Origin: Helicobacter sp. 10-6591 | GTDB taxonomy: Bacteria; Campylobacterota; Campylobacteria; Campylobacterales; Helicobacteraceae | Direction: 5' to 3' | Length of the DNA: 64,000 nucleotides | NCBI RefSeq assembly: GCF_003288805.1 | Contig: NZ_NHYK01000004.1 | Span: 1 to 64,000, forward strand | Shown: one piece after another, positions 55,418 through 64,000 of the stretch | Layout of the letters: the number at the start of each line of letters is the position of its first letter | How positions within the stretch are numbered: position 1 is the first letter of the stretch | Notes under the pieces: model-generated | Told to the model about the DNA's origin: nothing | Databases searched by the model: none | What the model saw: only the letters and a program-made list of their open reading frames with translations | Translations under genes and position numbers: made by a program

Positions 55418-56893
55418 CTAGTTGATTCTATAGTGCGCGCCAAGGCTCTTTTTTCTCTTGAGGGCGGATTGGATGATGTTGCGACAAACAAGCAAACGTA
55501 GCTTCAGCATGCGTCCGATATTTGATTCCAGCATAACCTCTATTCCTCCAAGTGCTGTATTAAGACTGTCTTTACTTCTGATGATTCCTACTTTCTCCCA
55601 CATAATCTTTCTTATAATACCTTTCAGCTTAGAATCCCCTTCTTTTTCAAGCACCATCTCCTGTTTGAGAAAATGTCTTGCGGGTTTTTTTCTCATATTG
55701 TGAGCAATCTCAAGTGCTGCACTCTTGCCAAATACAAGTCCTTCTAGCAGAGAATTTGAAGCAAGGCGGTTTGCTCCATGCACGCCATTGCAGGCACATT
55801 CGCCAATGGCATAAAGGTTTTGCATTCCTCGCACTTTTGTATTATCTGTCAGAATCCCTCCCATGCAATAATGGAATGCTGGTGAAATGGGAACCAATGC
55901 CTCAGGGATCTGTAGCTTACAAGCACTCAATTCACGAAAGACATTAGGGAAACGTTTTGCAAAAGAATCTTTTGTAAAAGTGCGTAAATCCAAAAATGCA
56001 CGTTCTTTGTGTTTGGCACAATAATCAACAATAGCGCGTGCAACAATATCTCGTGGAGCTAATTCGCCTCTTTTGTCGTATTCGAACAAAAAACGTCTGC
56101 CGCAAGAATCAATCACCATCCCACCTTCACCGCGCACAGCCTCACTAATCAAGTGCTTTCTCGCGCTTTTTGCTCCGATATAAACTGTTGGGTGGAATTG
56201 CAGCATCTCCATATTTGCAAGTTCTAAACCATGTTCAAGGATAATACCTTGCATGTCACTACTTATAGTGGAGGCATTTGTATGGTATTGGAACAACCCA
56301 CCAATGCCTCCACTTGCAATTACAATATGATTGCTATAAATCTGCACCATCCCTTTTTTTGTCTGCACATTCACGCCATAGCACACATCATCTTCTATAA
56401 GTAGATCTACCACACAAGCACTTTTCCAAAGTGTGTGCTGCAAGGAATCAATCAAAAATGTATGCAAGATTCTGCCTGTAGCATCGCCTCCAGCATGTAC
56501 GATTCTAGGCAAGGAATGACCACCTTCTTGCGTGTAGCTAAGATTATTGTGTGTATCTCTATCAAAATCTAATCCACTCGATAAAAGTTCATCTAAGACG
56601 ATAAGACTATCTCTGCTGAGTTTTTCGACACTCTGGGGTGTATTATGCTTAGCACCAGCAAGAATCGTATCTTTTACATGCAAGGCAATATCTCTCTTAT
56701 CCCTTGCTACGCTTATCCCACCTTGGGCATAAAAAGTATTGCACTCCCAAGGTTCATTTTTGCATAAAACCAATACTTTCAAGGATTTAGGGAGATGTCT
56801 AGCGCAATATAATCCTGCAACACCTGCACCAATGATGACAACATCATAATAAAGCTTTTCGTATTCCTGCACTTTGTAGTTGTCCTTAAACAA
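55418..56893 (-). CDS. nadB: L-aspartate oxidase NadB
   Basis: 491-aa flavoenzyme converting L-aspartate to iminoaspartate, first step of NAD synthesis; fumarate may be the electron acceptor without oxygen. FAD-binding VVIIGAGVAGLYCARHL (18-34), substrate motifs AQGGISVA, QFHPTVY, RGEGGMVIDSCG and ANRLASNSLLEGLVFG are present. nadA and nadC are not in the window. Its start lies 15 bases after the stop of a small lipoprotein gene, and tRNA-Gln follows about 50 bases after its end. Confidence 0.95.
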   Translation of the reverse strand: MFKDNYKVQEYEKLYYDVVIIGAGVAGLYCARHLPKSLKVLVLCKNEPWECNTFYAQGGISVARDKRDIALHVKDTILAGAKHNTPQSVEKLSRDSLIVLDELLSSGLDFDRDTHNNLSYTQEGGHSLPRIVHAGGDATGRILHTFLIDSLQHTLWKSACVVDLLIEDDVCYGVNVQTKKGMVQIYSNHIVIASGGIGGLFQYHTNASTISSDMQGIILEHGLELANMEMLQFHPTVYIGAKSARKHLISEAVRGEGGMVIDSCGRRFLFEYDKRGELAPRDIVARAIVDYCAKHKERAFLDLRTFTKDSFAKRFPNVFRELSACKLQIPEALVPISPAFHYCMGGILTDNTKVRGMQNLYAIGECACNGVHGANRLASNSLLEGLVFGKSAALEIAHNMRKKPARHFLKQEMVLEKEGDSKLKGIIRKIMWEKVGIIRSKDSLNTALGGIEVMLESNIGRMLKLRLLVCRNIIQSALKRKKSLGAHYRIN

Positions 56894-56908
56894 TGACTAA
56901 GAATCGCA

Positions 56909-57088
56909 TCAAAAGTCGTAAGTTTCTTTATTTTCTGGGATTATTTCGAACTGGATGTCTTGCATGGGAGAAGAATCTGTTGTGCCATTGTCATTTGTAT
57001 AAAATGGTTTATTTTTGTAACCACAGCCTCCTAGCAAAAAAGACACTAGCAGGAGTGTTATAATCACACTATGAAAAGTTCGAGGCAT
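56909..57088 (-). CDS. Small LptM/YifL-like lipoprotein
   Basis: 59-aa lipoprotein: MPRTFHS start, hydrophobic VIITLLLVSF, lipobox LLGGC (Cys22) and then CGYKNKPFYT, close to the CGxKGPLY motif of LptM (YifL), which helps oxidative maturation of the LPS translocon LptD in E. coli. ATG 57088 follows GAAGGGA. It lies just upstream of nadB, probably in the same transcript, and its first 18 bases overlap the divergent gene on the plus strand. Homology to LptM is by motif only. Confidence 0.72.
   Translation of the reverse strand: MPRTFHSVIITLLLVSFLLGGCGYKNKPFYTNDNGTTDSSPMQDIQFEIIPENKETYDF
57059..57064 (+). promoter_or_regulatory. Possible -10 element giving a leaderless transcript
   Basis: TATAAT ending seven bases before ATG 57071 of the plus-strand gene; transcription would start at or near the A of the start codon. 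It lies inside the first codons of the divergent lipoprotein gene. Confidence 0.35.
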
Positions 57089-57526
57089 ATCATATCCCTT
57101 CTAAAACGTCAATCAGAATTTTTGCAACTCGGAATTTTTGCTGAAATCAATCTTTTTAAATCCGCTTTTCTTACGCCACACTTAAACAAACAATTAAGTT
57201 TTATTTATTTTAAGAATCAGACATTATTTTTTGTTGCTAAACATCCTGCTTTTTGTCAAGAGTTCGATTATACCCGCAAAGGCATAATCCAAACTTTAAG
57301 GATCTACCCTGACAAATTCCCCAATCTCAGCACATTAAAAGATGCTAAGACTTTTCTTTCGCGCAATACACAATTTTCAAGACCCCAAGAAACCATGCTA
57401 TTACATCACCAGAAAATCCAAACTTTTAAAGAACGCTCCGAGGGTGAATTTACTAATTATTGTACAGATCCTGAACTCTATGAAATCTTTGAACATATAA
57501 GAACAAATATCAAAAAACTCTCATAG
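57071..57526 (+). CDS. Hypothetical protein, possibly DciA/DUF721-like
   Basis: 151-aa soluble basic protein with no signal peptide. The layout (short N-terminal helix, then LKSAFLTP-like segment, [26 protein letters not shown] strands) loosely recalls the DUF721/DciA fold, a helicase-loading factor, but I would not assign it on this evidence. The frame is open for a long run and followed by a chemoreceptor gene. The ATG at 57071 overlaps the divergent lipoprotein gene, so the true start may lie further in. Confidence 0.6.
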   Translation: MKSSRHIISLLKRQSEFLQLGIFAEINLFKSAFLTPHLNKQLSFIYFKNQTLFFVAKHPAFCQEFDYTRKGIIQTLRIYPDKFPNLSTLKDAKTFLSRNTQFSRPQETMLLHHQKIQTFKERSEGEFTNYCTDPELYEIFEHIRTNIKKLS

Positions 57527-57591
57527 AATCTGGCATAAAAATTGCTAAGAACTCGATAAGAATTAATATAGTTAAGGATTCTTGTACAAAT

Positions 57592-59121
57592 ATGCAGGGT
57601 TTTAAGCGCAAAGTCTTGGCACTTTTTATTTTGTTACTTTTAGAACTAGTAGTGTTTATGGTATTTCATATACGCGAACGCACACTCTTAAAAGATAATC
57701 TACAAACAGCTCAGGGGATCTTGCATGAGATTAGCAATGACACAAAGTTCTCAGATTCTCTTGCTTATAGTCAAGACTTGCTTGACCAACTTGATTTTTT
57801 AGGGCAGATAGACAAACATCTCTCAGCTCTCTTACTTCAGCCAAATGATAAGCGAAGTCTTGCATTAGTCGTTGCTATGACAAGAAGTTGGAATGAAAGT
57901 TTTGTAAAAAGTGATATAGATGCAAAAGCTTATCATGCACAAATAGCAAATTTGCTTGAGAAAAATCCCAAAATGCTTGCAAAAGGCTTACAAGATGTAT
58001 TTATGAAAATACATGCGCTTTTGCTTAATAGAATATATGAGCATTTCAATCTGCTAATAGCAGATTCCCAAGAAAGTATCTTTGATACATCTTTACAGCA
58101 AATAAAACAAGACAATCGATTGTTACATTTCATTTTTATAGCTCTTATGGGATTTCTAGGGTTTTTTATCGTAGGGCTTATGGTGAGTGTGATAAAACAT
58201 CTCAAAACTTTCACACAAACTATTGACTGGACTACAAACAAACTTACTGAGATTGTACAATCAACTCAAAGCCCACGATCTCTAAGTTCTCAAAATACAC
58301 AGTCTGCACATGTTTCTAATCCATCCAAACATATCCAATCCTTGCTGCAAGCCATAGATACAAACATACAAGCACAACGATGTACAGATAAAGAAAAGAC
58401 ACAAAAGCTCACACAGCTCTCCAGCCAAATCATGCAATTAGAATCTCAACTACAAGGTATTTACAAACAGACAAAAACCAATATAACCAAAAATACAAAT
58501 CGTATAAGAGATATAGAATCTGCGACAACTAAACTGAAAGATTCTTACAATCAACTCACTAACGAACATTTCAACAATACACATAGCACTTTAGAAAGCT
58601 TATTAAATAAGCTTGATTCAAACTTTCAGAACCAAAATGAGCTTAGTATAAAACTCCATAGCCTCTCATCAAGCATTGAGCAAATAAAAGGCGTGCTTAT
58701 GTTCATTAACAATATCGCGGGTGAGACAAATCTCTTAGCGCTTAATGCTACTATTGAAGCTGCTAGAGCTGGAGAGCATGGACGGGGCTTTGCAGTAGTA
58801 GCTTCTGAAGTAAATAAGCTAGCCCAGTCTACACAAAAGAGCCTCAAAGAGATTGAAGTAAGCATCAAGCTCCTTACAACAAATATCGATGAGATAATGG
58901 TTTTATACGGTGATCATACAGACATGTCAAATAATCTCATCCAAGATAGCAGACAGTCACAAGAAAGCTTGCAGACTATGAAGGATTATATAAACACGAC
59001 TAGGAAAAACCTCAATATACAAAGCGAAGATACTTTAGAGATTTGCAAAATAAGTCAGGAATTGTGCCAAGAGTTTGATAGCATTACTTTCCAACTAGAA
59101 TCCAGTCTGCAAAAATTCTGA
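57592..59121 (+). CDS. Methyl-accepting chemotaxis protein
   Basis: 509-aa chemoreceptor. TM1 (about 8-27) and TM2 (about 183-206) flank a helical periplasmic sensor domain of about 155 residues. The cytoplasmic hairpin tip is canonical: [20 protein letters not shown] and [20 protein letters not shown], which binds CheA and CheW. The signalling arm is short and lacks an evident HAMP domain, and the linker (about 225-245) is Ser/Gln-rich. The ligand is unknown. Confidence 0.92.
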   Translation: MQGFKRKVLALFILLLLELVVFMVFHIRERTLLKDNLQTAQGILHEISNDTKFSDSLAYSQDLLDQLDFLGQIDKHLSALLLQPNDKRSLALVVAMTRSWNESFVKSDIDAKAYHAQIANLLEKNPKMLAKGLQDVFMKIHALLLNRIYEHFNLLIADSQESIFDTSLQQIKQDNRLLHFIFIALMGFLGFFIVGLMVSVIKHLKTFTQTIDWTTNKLTEIVQSTQSPRSLSSQNTQSAHVSNPSKHIQSLLQAIDTNIQAQRCTDKEKTQKLTQLSSQIMQLESQLQGIYKQTKTNITKNTNRIRDIESATTKLKDSYNQLTNEHFNNTHSTLESLLNKLDSNFQNQNELSIKLHSLSSSIEQIKGVLMFINNIAGETNLLALNATIEAARAGEHGRGFAVVASEVNKLAQSTQKSLKEIEVSIKLLTTNIDEIMVLYGDHTDMSNNLIQDSRQSQESLQTMKDYINTTRKNLNIQSEDTLEICKISQELCQEFDSITFQLESSLQKF

Positions 59122-59197
59122 AAAGACGCTACAGTTTGTAAAAAATCCAACAAAGCTTTTCACAAGTATGCTAGGTTTATTGCAAGGAGGCTTATAA

Positions 59198-59716
59198 ATG
59201 ACGAAATATTTTTCACTCTTAGGATTTGTGTTTGGTTGTTTTCTTGTAGGGTTAGGAATAGTCTGCATGCTATATCCGACCAAGACAATGCTTACCATCA
59301 GTCTTTTTGCAGCATTTTTGGTGTTTCTTGTTGGTATAGGATATGTCTATTATTATTTCCATAGCTTTAGACGCTTATATTGGATTCTTATCGATGGGAT
59401 AGTTTCTATTGTCTTAGGGTTTGTCCTTATGGTTACATTGTTTTTTGGCGGTGATTTTGGTGAAAATCTGCTTTGCATTGTACTTGGATTCTGGAGTATT
59501 TTTAAAGGTGTTGTATGGATATTGGTAGCTCTAAATTTACGATACTCTACTGGATTTATCCCATCCCTTAGTGTGGGAATAATTTTGAGTGTCTTAGGAT
59601 TAATTTTTGTGGTATTTCCTGAGATTTTGGCATTTTTGCTTAGCGTCGTGATTGGCTTGAGCTTGATTATTTTTGGTAGCGTGGTATTTGGATTCAGTTT
59701 TAGGAGAAAAATTTGA
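59198..59716 (+). CDS. HdeD/DUF308-family membrane protein
   Basis: 172-aa protein with six hydrophobic helices in three similar hairpins, each with a G-x-G/GxxxxxxP turn (MLYPTKTM, FPEILAF), as in the HdeD/DUF308 family, which in E. coli is linked to acid resistance at high density. AAGGAGG precedes the ATG. It overlaps hemD by 4 bases (TTGA), suggesting coupling. No enzymatic function is evident. Confidence 0.82.
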   Translation: MTKYFSLLGFVFGCFLVGLGIVCMLYPTKTMLTISLFAAFLVFLVGIGYVYYYFHSFRRLYWILIDGIVSIVLGFVLMVTLFFGGDFGENLLCIVLGFWSIFKGVVWILVALNLRYSTGFIPSLSVGIILSVLGLIFVVFPEILAFLLSVVIGLSLIIFGSVVFGFSFRRKI

Positions 59717-60381
59717 GAGAAATAGTGCTTGTAGGAACAAGATCTAGCCAAGAGATAAAAAGCCTTGTTGTGAGTGAGATTGCTCTCAATGAAATACCAC
59801 CAAATGCTTTACAAAATATCGATAGCTTAATTTTCACTTCCAAATATGCAATCACAAGCTTGATAGAGTCTGCAAAGAAACATCCAGATTTGCAAGTTTG
59901 GAAAGATCTGCCAAGCTATGTAATTGGTGGTGCTAGCGCAAAAGAATTAGAACTTGTTGGTGCGAATATTGCATATATTGGCAGTGATGGATATGGGACG
60001 AGTTTCGCACAAGAGCTTACTGCTTTGCTTGAGAATAAATCTCCATTATACTTGCGGGCGCAACATATCGTCTCAAAGCTTGACGAAAAACTTCTTGGTG
60101 CAGGTGTTAGGCTTAGGCAAATCATTGCTTATATTAATCAACCAAAAAAATTGCCCCCTTCTCTGAGGCCTAAAAGTCATAGTGTGCTTATTTTTGTTTC
60201 ACCCAGTGCATTTGTATTTTTTAAACAGATATTCGGGTGGGATGCAAATTACATCGCAGTGGCTATTGGGATGACGACTTTTAGCACATTTGATTCTGAT
60301 ATCATGGCTTTTGTAAGTTCGCGTAGAAGCATTGATGCCTGTATAGAGATGGCCAAGGATTTAGCCCAGAGGATACCTTAA
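59713..60381 (+). CDS. hemD: Uroporphyrinogen-III synthase HemD
   Basis: 222-aa enzyme closing hydroxymethylbilane to uroporphyrinogen III. The family is poorly conserved, but SLIFTSKYAITSLIE, YVIGGASAKELE, PLYLRAQHIVSKLDEKL and LIFVSPSAFVFFKQIFG in order fit HemD well. Start TTG, with AGGAG just upstream inside the preceding gene. It provides haem precursors for the cytochromes and catalase of this window. Confidence 0.85.
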   Translation: MREIVLVGTRSSQEIKSLVVSEIALNEIPPNALQNIDSLIFTSKYAITSLIESAKKHPDLQVWKDLPSYVIGGASAKELELVGANIAYIGSDGYGTSFAQELTALLENKSPLYLRAQHIVSKLDEKLLGAGVRLRQIIAYINQPKKLPPSLRPKSHSVLIFVSPSAFVFFKQIFGWDANYIAVAIGMTTFSTFDSDIMAFVSSRRSIDACIEMAKDLAQRIP

Positions 60382-60443
60382 AGCCTTATTAAGATTCATA
60401 AGAATACAATTTGCCCCTACACTTTAAAATCCGGAGCAAATCA

Positions 60444-61274
60444 ATGAAAAAGATACTTGTAAGTTTGGTACTGGTCGGGATTCTCTCTCCTGTATTGCTT
60501 GAAGCAAAAACATATGCGACTATAAATGGCAAAGCAATTACAGAGAAAGATTTTGAATCGATCAAAGAAGAGTTTCCAGGGTTTGATTTTGAGAAACTCT
60601 CCACACAGGAACAACAAACAATAATCAACCAACTTATCGAAGAGCGTTTGGTAGTCAATGCTGCAAAGGCAGAAAAACTCGACACAACTAAAGATTTCAC
60701 CAATAAACTTGAAATCTTTAAGAAACGCCTACTTTTGGATACATGGATGCAAAAACAAGCGCAGACTATCCAGATGCCAACTCCTAGTGAGGAACAACTC
60801 CGCCAAATATACAAAGAGAATGAATCACGATTTATTGACCAAGAAGGCAAAGCAAGACATATTGTGGTGGAGAGTGAAAATGAGGCAAAAGAGATTGTTA
60901 CTGCACTCAACAAAGTGAGAGGTAAGATCGAGCCAAAATTTATCGACCTAGCAAACCAAAAAACAATCGATCCTGTTGGTAAGCAACAACAAAATGGTGG
61001 GGATTTGGGTACATTCCATCGGGCTCGCATGGTGCCAGAATTTTCAAAAGCAGCTTTTGATCTTAAGCCTGGCACATACACTAAGACCCCTGTGAAAACA
61101 CAGTTTGGCTACCATGTGATTTACCTAGAAAGTAAAACTGAGCCAAAAGTTATTCCTTATGATCAAGCCAAACAAATCATTCTCCAAGAAATGCAAATGC
61201 AAGCTTTCAATCAGGCAATCGGAATCAAAATACAAGAACTACGCTCTAAAGCAAAGATTGAAATCGCAAAATAA
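60444..61274 (+). CDS. Periplasmic peptidyl-prolyl cis-trans isomerase (HP0175/PEB4 type)
   Basis: 276-aa exported parvulin-type chaperone with a SurA-like N-terminal region. Signal peptide 1-21 (MKKILVSLVLVGILSPVLLEA), then helical chaperone domain, then the rotamase domain (about 120-235) with KARHIVVES, NGGDLGTFHRARMVPEF and TQFGYHVIYLE. ATG 60444 follows CCGGAG; a TTG 33 bases earlier is not credible. The order PPIase-fba-efp is as in H. pylori. Helps outer-membrane protein folding. Confidence 0.94.
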   Translation: MKKILVSLVLVGILSPVLLEAKTYATINGKAITEKDFESIKEEFPGFDFEKLSTQEQQTIINQLIEERLVVNAAKAEKLDTTKDFTNKLEIFKKRLLLDTWMQKQAQTIQMPTPSEEQLRQIYKENESRFIDQEGKARHIVVESENEAKEIVTALNKVRGKIEPKFIDLANQKTIDPVGKQQQNGGDLGTFHRARMVPEFSKAAFDLKPGTYTKTPVKTQFGYHVIYLESKTEPKVIPYDQAKQIILQEMQMQAFNQAIGIKIQELRSKAKIEIAK

Positions 61275-61300
61275 TTTAACACATCAGCCAAGGACAGATT

Positions 61301-62224
61301 ATGCTAGTAAGTGGTAGTGAGATTTTATTAAAGGCGCACAGGGGAAATTATGGCGTTGGTGCATTTAATTTTGTCAATTTTGAGATGCTCAATGCAATCT
61401 TTAATGCTGCATTAGAAGCAAATTCGCCAATCATTGTGCAAGCAAGCGAAGGAGCAATCAAGTATATGGGTATTGATATGGCGGTGGGGCTTGTCAAAAA
61501 CTTTAGCGATCGCTATACACATATCCCAGTGGCACTTCATTTAGATCATGGTACAAGTTTTGAATCTTGTAAGAAAGCTATTGATTCTGGTTTCACATCG
61601 GTAATGATTGATGCTTCGCATCATCAGCTTGAAGAAAATGTTGCTATGACCAAGGAGGTTGTGCAATATGCTCATGACAATGGAGTGACTGTAGAAGCAG
61701 AGCTTGGACGACTTATGGGAATCGAGGACAATATATCCGTAGATGAAAAAGATGCTGTTTTGGTCAATCCCCAAGAAGCAGAGTATTTTGTTAAAGAAAC
61801 AAATGTTGATTATTTAGCGCCTGCTATTGGGACTAGTCATGGAGCTTTTAAGTTTAAAGGTGAGCCGAATTTAGATTTTGTGCGATTGCAAGAGGTCAAG
61901 CGTAGAACAAATATTCCCCTTGTTCTTCATGGAGCAAGTGCCATACCTGATTATGTCAGAGAATCTTTTCTCGCAACGGGCGGAGATCTTAAGGGTAGTA
62001 AGGGTGTGCCTTTTGGATTTCTTAAACAAGCAGTAGAAGGCGGTATCAATAAAGTTAATACAGATACAGATTTGCGTATTGCCTTCATGGCAGAAGTGCG
62101 CAAGGTAGCTAATACTGAGCCTACGCAATTTGATTTGCGCAAGTTTTTTGCTCCAGGAATGCAGGCGATGCAAAAGGTTATAGTTGAGCGTATGCAGATA
62201 TTAGGAAGTGCTAATAAGATCTAG
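61301..62224 (+). CDS. fba: Class II fructose-bisphosphate aldolase
   Basis: 307-aa zinc aldolase for glycolysis and gluconeogenesis. Zinc ligands are in ALHLDHGTSFE, EAELGRLMGIED and LVLHGASAIPD; GTSHGAFK and NKVNTDTDLR are the phosphate- and cation-site motifs. AAGGA precedes the ATG. It lies 26 bases after the PPIase gene and 23 before efp. Confidence 0.96.
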   Translation: MLVSGSEILLKAHRGNYGVGAFNFVNFEMLNAIFNAALEANSPIIVQASEGAIKYMGIDMAVGLVKNFSDRYTHIPVALHLDHGTSFESCKKAIDSGFTSVMIDASHHQLEENVAMTKEVVQYAHDNGVTVEAELGRLMGIEDNISVDEKDAVLVNPQEAEYFVKETNVDYLAPAIGTSHGAFKFKGEPNLDFVRLQEVKRRTNIPLVLHGASAIPDYVRESFLATGGDLKGSKGVPFGFLKQAVEGGINKVNTDTDLRIAFMAEVRKVANTEPTQFDLRKFFAPGMQAMQKVIVERMQILGSANKI

Positions 62225-62247
62225 TCAACCAAAATTAAGGAGAATTT

Positions 62248-62811
62248 ATGGCGATTAGTATGGGTGATTTGAAAAAGGGCTTGAAGATCGAGATTGATAA
62301 AATTCCTTACAGAATCGTAGAGTATCAACATGTCAAACCAGGCAAAGGAGCAGCCTTTGTAAGAGCAAAGATAAAATCTTTTCTCGACGGCAAGGTGATT
62401 GAGAAGACTTTCCATGCAGGTGACAAATGTGATGAACCAAATCTCCAAGAAAAAACAATGCAATATCTTTACCATGATGGTGATACTTTCCAGTTTATGG
62501 ACAATGAGACTTATGACCAAATAGCATTGAGTGACGCTCAAGTAGGAGATGCTTCTAAATGGATTGTGGATGGGATAAATGTACAAGTGCTTTTTCACAA
62601 TGACAAAGCAATTTCTGTCGATGTACCACAGGTAGTGGAGCTCAAAATTATAGAAACTGCGCCAAATTTTAAGGGCGATACATCAAGTGCTGGAAAAAAA
62701 CCAGCTATATTAGAAACAGGTGCAGTGGTACAGATTCCATTCCATGTATTAGAAGGTGAAGTTATTAGAGTAAATACTGAAAGTGGTGAATATTTAGAAA
62801 AGGTCAAGTAG
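62248..62811 (+). CDS. efp: Elongation factor P
   Basis: 187-aa three-domain translation factor that rescues ribosomes stalled at polyproline. The modification loop carries [12 protein letters not shown] with Lys at the tip. It matters here for the proline-rich lipoprotein at 51.9 kb. AAGGAG precedes the ATG. No terminator with a T-run is clear downstream. Confidence 0.97.
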   Translation: MAISMGDLKKGLKIEIDKIPYRIVEYQHVKPGKGAAFVRAKIKSFLDGKVIEKTFHAGDKCDEPNLQEKTMQYLYHDGDTFQFMDNETYDQIALSDAQVGDASKWIVDGINVQVLFHNDKAISVDVPQVVELKIIETAPNFKGDTSSAGKKPAILETGAVVQIPFHVLEGEVIRVNTESGEYLEKVK

Positions 62812-62941
62812 AGGCACGCTTGATCTAAATATCAATACAGATGGTCTCAGTGTAGATCCAACGGTAATCTGATCTGATTATTGTCTGGCCTCTATTTGGT
62901 TTTAATCCCATCCCACTTTACATCCATTAATTCCCACCCAA

Positions 62942-64000
62942 CTACTCATCTCTCATCCTATGTCTTTTTATTATTCTCCACATTGCTATTGGGAAATTCA
63001 ATGGAGATGTCACAAGGGCATAACCCAGTTTATAGCTTAAAGTGGCTCTAAGCATATTTGATTCGTGATAATCTGAATAGGTATCGATTGTTTTAGGGTA
63101 TCTATCAGGATAAAGTTCATACACAGCTTCTAGGATATTTTTTCTTGATCGGTGAGAAAGCACAAGAGACAAGAAAGTGAATGGAAAGATACAGATTCTT
63201 AAATTTCCTCTGCATTTTGCAAGTTCTCTACCAACTTTATAAAAGAGATCATTTTTGATTATATTGACTGCACCAATAGGTTTTTTATACCCTGGCTGTA
63301 AAAGCTCTTGGTTTTCTACTAGTTCTTTGTATTCATCTTCTTCTAAAAGCTTTTGGGCCTGGTATTTGAAGTTTTGTTTTTGGAAATCTGTGCACTGGTT
63401 TAATTCATAGGCGATATGTCCTTTGAATTGTTTTTGGAAAACTAGTTTGTAAGCATTCCCCAGATGGAAATTGTTAATGGTTGCTTGCAAGGCTTTGAGA
63501 GCTTTGATGATATTTATTGCATTTTCACCTCTTGTAGCAGTGATATTCTTATAAGAATTTGTTCTGTAAGTGATAAAGAGCTCTTCCATCAAACTTATCT
63601 TAGATGCGAGCATAAGAGTGCTATAAGTAAAGGTTAAATCATTACAAGTACTCAAAGCTTCAAATTTCAATCCTTTTTGAAGTAAAAACTCTCTTTTATA
63701 GAGCTTATTCCAGGTAGCAGGATTTGAGATTGCAAGGATATTGGCTTTGTATACTTTTGGATCAATAGGCGAGAGAGAAAGTGCATGATAGCTTATACTT
63801 CTTTCTGATATATAGTTTTGCAATTGTTCATCATATACTCTATGCCCGCATACTACAATATCACTTCCATCTTTCCTAGCTTGCGCATACATTCTCTTGC
63901 ACATATTCAAATCAAACCAATCATCACTATCTACAAACTGTATATATTCTCCTTTGGCTACTGCTAATCCAGCATTTCTGGCAGTACCAGCATAGAGATT
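62942..64000 (-). CDS. Family 2 glycosyltransferase, 5' end outside the window
   Basis: C-terminal 352 residues of a GT-A glycosyltransferase; the frame stays open through the right edge. The visible N-terminal part has ARNAGLAVAKGEYIQFVDSD then DW, the DxD region of GT2 enzymes using nucleotide sugars, and SNPATWNKLYKREFL is common in LPS and capsule glycosyltransferases of this group. The C-terminal part ends in a basic RHRMRDE. Likely to act in lipopolysaccharide or other surface-glycan synthesis. It converges on efp. Confidence 0.88.
   Translation of the reverse strand, partial: NLYAGTARNAGLAVAKGEYIQFVDSDDWFDLNMCKRMYAQARKDGSDIVVCGHRVYDEQLQNYISERSISYHALSLSPIDPKVYKANILAISNPATWNKLYKREFLLQKGLKFEALSTCNDLTFTYSTLMLASKISLMEELFITYRTNSYKNITATRGENAINIIKALKALQATINNFHLGNAYKLVFQKQFKGHIAYELNQCTDFQKQNFKYQAQKLLEEDEYKELVENQELLQPGYKKPIGAVNIIKNDLFYKVGRELAKCRGNLRICIFPFTFLSLVLSHRSRKNILEAVYELYPDRYPKTIDTYSDYHESNMLRATLSYKLGYALVTSPLNFPIAMWRIIKRHRMRDE

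Noticed and set aside
62810-62893. AGAGGC and GCCTCT pair after efp
   Set aside because: The arms are about 70 bases apart with no convincing inner pairing, so I did not call a terminator.

Overview
The window looks like a chromosomal segment of an enterohepatic-type Helicobacter (Campylobacterota). It is AT-rich. It carries a frdCAB fumarate reductase whose haem ligands fall at the Wolinella residue numbers, the gmhA-hldE-hldD-gmhB block and the PPIase-fba-efp trio in the order known from H. pylori, katA with a kapA-like gene, and several long poly-G/C tracts of the kind that drive phase variation. Genus is inferred from gene content and order; species cannot be named from the sequence alone. 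There is no rRNA, insertion sequence or CRISPR array.

Layout. 0.2-4.6 kb (minus): bioA, flgG, a DUF1643 gene that appears inserted with duplication of about 280 bp of flanking DNA, a paired SMR exporter and recO. 4.7-7.1 kb: nrfHA nitrite ammonification. 7.2-12.6 kb: ADP-heptose synthesis (gmhA, hldE, hldD, gmhB) behind a CorC-like gene. 12.7-14.3 kb: PiT phosphate permease. 14.4-23.4 kb: a tightly overlapping phosphonate operon. 23.6-35.5 kb (plus): leuA, leuC, sodB, copA, copP, msbA, frdCAB. 35.8-44.2 kb (minus): ankyrin protein, KapA-like protein, katA, a subtilase autotransporter and an ATP/ADP-translocase-like carrier. 44.3-51.7 kb (minus): a sulfur block (acyl-CoA-dehydrogenase-like flavoprotein, OsmC-like protein, SsuABC-like transporter, metA, a cyclase-family protein, metY). 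51.9-54.4 kb (plus): a proline-rich lipoprotein, a phase-variable double acyltransferase and a MaoC-like gene. 55.2-64 kb: tRNA-fMet, tRNA-Gln, nadB, a small LptM-like lipoprotein, an MCP, hemD, PPIase, fba, efp and a truncated glycosyltransferase.

The most interesting system is the phosphonate operon (14386-23448). It encodes PEP mutase fused to a TagD-like cytidylyltransferase domain, phosphonopyruvate decarboxylase, 2-aminoethylphosphonate (AEP) transaminase and a PntC-type CTP:phosphonate cytidylyltransferase: together a route from PEP to CMP-AEP. With them are a CDP-glycerol glycerophosphotransferase-like protein, a YidC-like domain fused to a sulfatase/LtaS-type domain, and a SAM methyltransferase. 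The likely output is an AEP-decorated surface polymer or lipid built with teichoic-acid-style machinery. Two of its genes carry poly-G tracts (G13, G8) that put them out of frame here, and a third out-of-frame tract (G10) lies in the double acyltransferase at 52.8 kb. All three switches therefore read OFF in this sequence.

Other points of note are a 17-bp exact element shared by the katA and ATP/ADP-carrier promoters at the same distance from the start codons, and a 106-bp spacer before the osmC-like gene that consists of chained, mutually exclusive hairpins.
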